A stretch of 64,000 bases of DNA, taken from positions 24,609-88,608 of the forward strand of contig JANWYI010000003.1 in NCBI GenBank assembly GCA_025055255.1. Direction: 5' to 3'. Source of the stretch: Anaerolineae bacterium (GTDB lineage: Bacteria > Chloroflexota > Anaerolineae > Aggregatilineales > UBA2796). The notes beneath the pieces were generated by a model that was not told the origin of the DNA, made no database searches, and saw only the letters and a program-made list of their open reading frames with translations. Of this stretch, positions 59,241 to 64,000 are shown piece by piece. How positions within the stretch are numbered: the stretch's first letter is position 1; each line of letters begins with the position of its first letter. Position numbers and translations under genes: made by a program.

Positions 59241-61670
59241 ATGTCAGATAGGCAACCGCTCACTTACCTGAAAAACGGGCAGATGCTCGGCAAGTATCGG
59301 ATTGAAGGCTTGATCGGGCGCGGCAACATGGCAGAAGTCTATCGAGCCTTCAATCCTGATCTGGCTCAGTATGTGGCGATCAAAGTCATTCATCCATCGC
59401 GCCTTCAAGAGGCTGAGACGGTAGCGCGCTTTCGGCAAGAAGCGCGCGTTGTGGCAACGCTCAACCATCCTAACATCTTGCGCGTCTTCGACTTTGACGA
59501 GCAAGACGGCTTATCTTACATAGTGATGGAGCTAATTGAAGGCGAGACGCTCGCCAAGCGCCTTGCTGACTCGCCTAACGGTTTGCCATTGTCTGAAGTA
59601 CGCCACTGGTTTAGCCAGCTGTGCGCTGCTTTGGACTACGCGCATGAGCATGGTGTGATTCACCGCGACGTCAAACCTTCCAACGTCATGGTCACGCATG
59701 GCGAGCGGCTAATTCTGACTGACTTTGGCTTGGCGCGCCTTGCCGACTCTGAAAAATTGACGGCGACGGGCTATACGATTGGCTCACCAGCCTATATGTC
59801 ACCAGAGCAGATTGAAGGTGCGGCGAACCTAACGCATCTGGCTGATATTTACGCGCTTGGCTGTGTCTTGTTTGAGCTGATCACAGGAAAAACACCTTTC
59901 AGCGGCAGCTCAGCCGCTAGCATCATCTTCAAGCATCTCAGCGAGCCGCCGCCAGCGCCGAGCGCGCTTGTGCAAGGCTTGCCTGCGGGCATAGATAACG
60001 TTGTACTGCTCGCTCTGAGCAAGGATCCTGCAGCGCGCTTTGCCACTGCCCGCGAAATGGCAGAAGCCTTTGAAGCAGCCCTAGAAGGGCGACTTGACCC
60101 GAAAATAACCTTGCAGTTGCCTCAGCCTCTTAGTTCAACCAGTGTCCAAGCACCTGCGCCTGCCTTGAACTCGTCAACAGTCCACATACCAGTCACTGAG
60201 CGCCTGCCCAGCAACGTGCAACGCTTTTCTTTCTTTGCAGTTGCCATAATTGCTGTGCTTGGATTACTAGCAGGGCTTGGCTTGGTGGCTTTTCTGAGCC
60301 AGCCTGCTGAACCGACGCCGCCTGAAGGCATGGTCTATGTACGTGGCGGGACATTTCTGATGGGCTTAGCTACAGGCGACACACACGAACGTCCGCCGCA
60401 CAGCGTGACCGTGCTGCCTTTCTTCATAGATCGCACAGAGGTGACCAATCGTGCTTACTATGACTTCATTCGGCGCACAGGCTTTGAGGCGCCGGCAGCG
60501 TGGAGCAAGCCAAACGTTGATCCGCGCTGGGAAGTAGTGGCTACTGAAGGCTATGTCATTGGTGACGTGAACGAACGCTTCAGCTATGACGGCAAAAAAG
60601 TTTTCCCTTTGGAGGAAGCGCGTGCTGAGGTTAACCTCGATCCAATTGCGAATACGGGCAGCGTAATTGTCACGTTGAAAGGCAGGCTGCAGAGCGAGGC
60701 TAATCGCGTCTTAGAAGGCGACATCCGAATTGTGCACGAAGTGTTCATCGGCACAGCGGCTTTCCACGAAGGCGGCGTGGGCGAGCACGTCCACATGCAC
60801 GGCGATAGCGGTCAGGAGTCGCCGATTTTTCCAGCAGTCGTCGGTGACGTCAACACTTGGGGCAGGTCAGACGTATATGTGAATGGCGAGCTCGTCTACA
60901 GTGGACTTGGCACGCACATGATGGTGATGCCTGCAGTACGTGATGAGCAACATCGCGTTTTACGCGCTAACGGCACGTGCTGCTATTCGCCGCGCCGTCC
61001 AGCTGATGGACTGGTTGACGCCTCACGGCGCGAGCTGAGCCTAATCCTTGTGCGCGATAGCAGCAGTGAGTATGGCGGGAGCACTGCGCGTGGTGCGCAG
61101 CCTGAGTCGCCTGTCTGGATAGACCTGTACTTTCGTCAGGTGCAGTTTCTGCGCCGTCCGCCTACGCCTAGCATTCCACCCGGCGCCGATAATCAGCCTG
61201 TCACAGGTGTCTCATGGGCAGAGGCAGTCGCCTATTGCCGCTCTATCGGCAAACGTCTGCCTACAGAGGCAGAGTGGGAATTTGCAGCGCGCGGCACAGA
61301 CGGCAGGCTCTATCCATGGGGCGACACAACCGAAGAAATCCCTGCTAACGTGAATTCTGGAGTGTTGCGAGACGTAGGCAGTTACCCTGAAGGCGCTAGT
61401 CCGTTCGGCGTGCTGGACATGGCAGGCAACGCTTGGGAATGGGTAGCTGATTGGTATGCCGCTGACTACTACTCGCGCAGCACGGGCGAGAATCCGAAAG
61501 GACCTTCAAGCGGCAAGCAGCGCGTCTTGCGCGGCGGCGGCGCCGAGCCGCGCGATCCACTCGGCTTCCTTGAATATCGCGCCACTCATCGCTTGCCCGC
61601 TGATCCAAACGCACGCGAGCGCTTCTTCGGCTTCCGTTGCGCGAAGGATGCTCGTGAGGTCGTCCGCTGA
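59241..61670 (+). CDS. Ser/Thr protein kinase fused to an interrupted FGE-like (SUMF1) domain
   Basis: 809 aa from MSDRQPL; upstream in-frame Mets are alternatives. An active-looking kinase ([20 protein letters not shown] near residue 141, DFG, SPEQ, TDIYALG-like ADIYALGC) is followed by one membrane helix (about 328-352). The outer part is a formylglycine-enzyme-type domain: [13 protein letters not shown] and [15 protein letters not shown] (about 360-420), then [14 protein letters not shown] to [11 protein letters not shown] and GFRCAK (about 650-800). Roughly 230 residues of unrelated beta-rich sequence split it (about 424-650; contains HVHMHG). The catalytic Cys pair of true FGE is not evident. 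Probably a sensor kinase. It couples to the downstream gene by TGATG. Confidence 0.88.
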   Translation: MSDRQPLTYLKNGQMLGKYRIEGLIGRGNMAEVYRAFNPDLAQYVAIKVIHPSRLQEAETVARFRQEARVVATLNHPNILRVFDFDEQDGLSYIVMELIEGETLAKRLADSPNGLPLSEVRHWFSQLCAALDYAHEHGVIHRDVKPSNVMVTHGERLILTDFGLARLADSEKLTATGYTIGSPAYMSPEQIEGAANLTHLADIYALGCVLFELITGKTPFSGSSAASIIFKHLSEPPPAPSALVQGLPAGIDNVVLLALSKDPAARFATAREMAEAFEAALEGRLDPKITLQLPQPLSSTSVQAPAPALNSSTVHIPVTERLPSNVQRFSFFAVAIIAVLGLLAGLGLVAFLSQPAEPTPPEGMVYVRGGTFLMGLATGDTHERPPHSVTVLPFFIDRTEVTNRAYYDFIRRTGFEAPAAWSKPNVDPRWEVVATEGYVIGDVNERFSYDGKKVFPLEEARAEVNLDPIANTGSVIVTLKGRLQSEANRVLEGDIRIVHEVFIGTAAFHEGGVGEHVHMHGDSGQESPIFPAVVGDVNTWGRSDVYVNGELVYSGLGTHMMVMPAVRDEQHRVLRANGTCCYSPRRPADGLVDASRRELSLILVRDSSSEYGGSTARGAQPESPVWIDLYFRQVQFLRRPPTPSIPPGADNQPVTGVSWAEAVAYCRSIGKRLPTEAEWEFAARGTDGRLYPWGDTTEEIPANVNSGVLRDVGSYPEGASPFGVLDMAGNAWEWVADWYAADYYSRSTGENPKGPSSGKQRVLRGGGAEPRDPLGFLEYRATHRLPADPNARERFFGFRCAKDAREVVR

Positions 61671-63190
61671 TGCGGCGCGCTTTGCAGCGAGCTGCCTATG
61701 GTACTGCTTTGCTCTGTCTAGCTGCTCTAGTCGCGCTCAGCGGCAACAGCTCAAAGCATCGCTCTGAGCCGAGCGCGCCGTTGCCAACTTACGACGCAAG
61801 CGCTTTCCGCGATGCAGACTCAGCCGTAGCTGCCGCTTTTGCCATTCCTGATGACCTACGCCTGCTCGCGCCAACTGATCTGTGCGGCAACTTGCACGCG
61901 GCATGGAATCGTGACTGGCAACGCGTCATCGGCGCACTGACTCTGCTGCTTAACCAAGCGGCGCGCTGCGAAGGCGCTGAGTCGCCGCGCTTGCTGCTCT
62001 ACCCTGCCTACTATAACTATGGCGTCGCGCTTGAGCGGCGCGGCGACTTGCCTGCTGCGCTGGAAGCCTATCGGCGCGCGCTGATCGTTCAGCCGCACGG
62101 CATAGAGGCAGCACAAGCATTGCGCCGACACAACGCGCCTGTGCCGCTGCAGGCTGAAACTTGCACGGCTGAGGAAATTGCCGCAGCGCAACTGCCTGAA
62201 TATGTGCCGCAAGGCAAAGGTGACTTCGTGCGCCTTGAGTCAGGACGTTTTGTGGCTGATGGTGCGCCGTTTGTCGTGCGCGGCGTGAATTACTATCCTG
62301 CACGCGCGCCGTGGCGCCGCTTTTTGACCGAGTCTGACCTCAAAATTGTCGCCCGTGAGCTGGATTTGTTGGCTGCGGCAGGCGTGAACACGATTCGTAT
62401 CTTCGCATGGCATGCTGCGCTCTTCCAGTGTATTGGCAACGGCATCGTACCACGTCCTGAAGGCTTTGCACGGCTTGACGGCACGATACGCCTCGCCGCA
62501 GAGCGCAATATGCGCGTCCTGTTGACGCTAAACGACCTGCCTGACCTGCTCGTGCGTCCGCTTTACACAGACTCTGAGATCGCTGATGCACAGAGTCTGT
62601 TCATTGTCACGCGCTACCGCACTGAGCCTGCCATTCTCGCCTTCGATCTGCGCAACGAAGGCGATATTGACTATGTGCGCGGCTATGCGCGCGCCTCAGA
62701 CGTCATCGCTTGGCTGAATCAGCTAGCGCCACGTATTCGCGCTGCTGCGCCGAATCACCTGATCACAGCTGGCTGGAACGAAGGCTCGCTGGCGACCGAA
62801 CGCGCCGTAGATTTCCTCAGCTTTCATCATTGGCGCTCAGCCGAGAATCTCCGCGCGCGCATTCACGCGCTGCGTGCAGTCAGCCGCAAGCCAATCCTGC
62901 TGCAAGAGCTAGGCTATTCTGCGCGCGCCACTAATCCATCTGCTTTGGCAGAGCAAGCGCGCAAGCTCGAAGCTGCTCTTCAGGTTGCTGAAGATGCTGA
63001 CCTGCTGGGCTGGCTGCTCTGGACAGCCTTCGACTTCCCTACTGACGCCACGTGCGTGCCACCTGCCTGCCCAAGCGCCGATAGCGCTGAGCATCACTTC
63101 GGTTTGTGGACGGCAAACTACGTGCCTAAGCCTGCTGTACAAGTCTTAGAGCGCTTGGCGCGCCGTCAGCCTAGCCCGAGCAAGCGCTGA
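61670..63190 (+). CDS. Exported TPR plus clan A glycoside hydrolase-like protein
   Basis: 506 aa; its ATG overlaps the kinase-FGE stop (TGATG). N-terminal membrane anchor or signal (about 8-24). Residues 100-160 contain a TPR (YYNYGVALERRGDLPAALEAYRRALIVQP). Residues 180-500 are a TIM-barrel with FVVRGVNYYPARAPW, the acid/base Glu in LRNEGDIDY (E330; NEP of the family is NEG here) and the nucleophile in LLQELGYSA (E413). GH5/GH2-type mannanase-like; substrate unknown. Possibly the target or partner of the kinase encoded upstream. Confidence 0.85.
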   Translation: MRRALQRAAYGTALLCLAALVALSGNSSKHRSEPSAPLPTYDASAFRDADSAVAAAFAIPDDLRLLAPTDLCGNLHAAWNRDWQRVIGALTLLLNQAARCEGAESPRLLLYPAYYNYGVALERRGDLPAALEAYRRALIVQPHGIEAAQALRRHNAPVPLQAETCTAEEIAAAQLPEYVPQGKGDFVRLESGRFVADGAPFVVRGVNYYPARAPWRRFLTESDLKIVARELDLLAAAGVNTIRIFAWHAALFQCIGNGIVPRPEGFARLDGTIRLAAERNMRVLLTLNDLPDLLVRPLYTDSEIADAQSLFIVTRYRTEPAILAFDLRNEGDIDYVRGYARASDVIAWLNQLAPRIRAAAPNHLITAGWNEGSLATERAVDFLSFHHWRSAENLRARIHALRAVSRKPILLQELGYSARATNPSALAEQARKLEAALQVAEDADLLGWLLWTAFDFPTDATCVPPACPSADSAEHHFGLWTANYVPKPAVQVLERLARRQPSPSKR

Positions 63191-63585
63191 AGCAAACGCA
63201 GGACGCCGCCAGTCGGCGTCGGCGTCTCAGCGCTATTAGCAGGTCTACCCAGCAAAGTGAGCGCTTGACTCAACTCGCGCGCATCGAGCCAGACGCCGTT
63301 GCAAGTTAGACAGCGGTCAATTTTCAGGTGCGCGTAGTTCGGGAACTCAACTTGCTGTAATGGCGTGTGATCGCGCGGACACAGACGGCTGCTCTCGCTT
63401 ATCAGGCGCTCAATAGGCGTGCCTTCGCGCAAGATCGCGTCCACTTCCTCAGCAGGTCGCTTAGCGAGCAGCGCCAACTCGCCGCTATCTAGCCAGTGAC
63501 CGCCACTGCGCGGACAATGGTCAATGTGCACGCCCTCGATCATCATGCCGACCATCTCAACATCAGGATAAACAGGTGAACGCAT
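63166..63585 (-). CDS. Degenerate zf-TFIIB family protein
   Basis: 139 aa from an ATG with GGGAG upstream. Two zinc-ribbon-type modules are recognisable: SPVYPDVEM...IDHCPRSGGHWLDSGEL (2-44) and CPRDHTPLQQVEF...IDRCLTCNGVWLDARELS (72-111). In the first, three of four cysteines are lost; in the second, one is replaced by Asp. The helix and tail LLQRLLGLG follow. Function of these small proteins is unknown. It converges on the GH gene, overlapping it by 25 bases. Confidence 0.75.
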   Translation of the reverse strand: MRSPVYPDVEMVGMMIEGVHIDHCPRSGGHWLDSGELALLAKRPAEEVDAILREGTPIERLISESSRLCPRDHTPLQQVEFPNYAHLKIDRCLTCNGVWLDARELSQALTLLGRPANSAETPTPTGGVLRLLQRLLGLG

Positions 63586-63762
63586 GTGCTCTCCCTTTCG
63601 TCCCTGCAAGCTAATTGTGACGATCTCTGCTTGTGTTAGGCAAGCGCACTTCCTTAACGATCTACACTGATTGTGAGAGAACTATTATAAGTGCCACTTG
63701 CCTTGTCGCCCTAAACTGACTACTCTTCTTGGAGTCAGTTGAAATTTTGGAGAAAATGCACC

Positions 63763-64000
63763 ATGTCCACTATCACTTTAATTGATAATCAATATGTCAC
63801 GCTCTGGTTTCATGAGGACACAGGCATTGTACATCATGTCTATCGGCGCGGCATCGGCGGTGACTATCTGAAGCAGGCGCTCATGCGTGGCGCAGACTAC
63901 TTGGTCGAACGCAAAGCCTTCAAGTGGCTCTCGGACAACCGCGATATTGACGGCGTGACTGATGAAGAGGCACAGTGGATTGATACGGTCTGGCTGCCGC
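63763..64000 (+). CDS. Small protein of unknown family, N-terminal part
   Basis: Starts with ATG preceded by GGAG 11 bases upstream and runs off the window edge after 79 codons. The sequence begins MSTITLIDNQYVTLWFHED and contains ADYLVERKAFKWLSDNRDID and DEEAQWIDTVW, an alpha/beta pattern reminiscent of SpoIIAA/STAS-like small proteins. That resemblance is weak, and no function is assigned. Confidence 0.6.
   Translation, partial: MSTITLIDNQYVTLWFHEDTGIVHHVYRRGIGGDYLKQALMRGADYLVERKAFKWLSDNRDIDGVTDEEAQWIDTVWLP

Overview
The window looks like a piece of a bacterial chromosome of moderately high GC, most probably from the phylum Chloroflexota (Anaerolineae-like). This rests on the combination of long Thr/Pro-repeat ('TPTATNT') secreted proteins, a type VII-like EccC ATPase outside Actinobacteria and Firmicutes, several Ser/Thr kinases including one fused to a formylglycine-enzyme-like domain, a GH65/pgmB/LacI cassette and the YqeB/YqeC molybdenum-hydroxylase genes. 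The phylum call is inference from gene content. No tRNA, rRNA, CRISPR array, insertion sequence, integrase or attachment site was recognised, and coding density is very high.

Layout. Positions 1-11.2 kb hold the tail of an RmlC-like epimerase, then a type VII secretion-like locus: a leftward operon of a giant EccC-type ATPase (2846 aa with seven P-loops), a ubiquitin-like/FHA protein and a NUDIX hydrolase. Opposite it runs a membrane-anchored pseudokinase, with two divergent promoters sharing one palindrome. A WXG100 protein with its own promoter, paired with a DUF4919 protein, follows at 17 kb. Between them lie a leftward housekeeping operon (TPR, URO-D family, rsmD, degenerate ImmA/IrrE-like protein) and a solitary 1009-aa nuclease-methyltransferase (type IIG-like). 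From 18 to 28.6 kb come a queuosine-precursor transporter, asnB, an ArsB/SLC13 transporter and a molybdenum-hydroxylase operon (xanthine dehydrogenase-type large subunit, YqeB, a YqeC-MocA fusion and small membrane proteins). From 28.7 to 37 kb: an M20 peptidase, an HtrA protease, a zinc dehydrogenase, thioredoxin, hrcA, dnaK and grpE.

From 37 to 43 kb: a polysaccharide operon (Wzz-type, CpsD-type, RmlA-long), then 3-hydroxyacyl-CoA dehydrogenase, a second dehydrogenase and formate-THF ligase. From 43 to 54.7 kb: a Thr/Pro-rich lipoprotein, an O-antigen ligase/Wzy-TPR protein, a GT39-type glycosyltransferase and a mannonate-oxidoreductase-like SDR, then a leftward cell-envelope operon (LysM, GDPD, glycoside hydrolase, Ser/Thr kinase). 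From 55 to 59 kb: an alpha-glucoside phosphorolysis cassette (pgmB, a LacI-type repressor with two tandem HTH domains, GH65 phosphorylase) with a well-placed promoter and operator. From 59 to 64 kb: a Ser/Thr kinase-FGE fusion coupled to a TPR-glycoside hydrolase, a degenerate zf-TFIIB protein and the start of an unknown gene.

How they work together. The best candidate for an unusual system is the type VII-like machinery. A single chain carries three D1-D2 ATPase modules plus a terminal D3, accompanied by a ubiquitin-like/FHA adaptor and a pseudokinase-TM protein that recalls YukC/EssB, with a WXG100 partner a few kilobases away. No EccB/EccD/EccE/mycosin gene was seen in the window. The rest is mainly envelope polysaccharide, carbohydrate and C1/redox metabolism.
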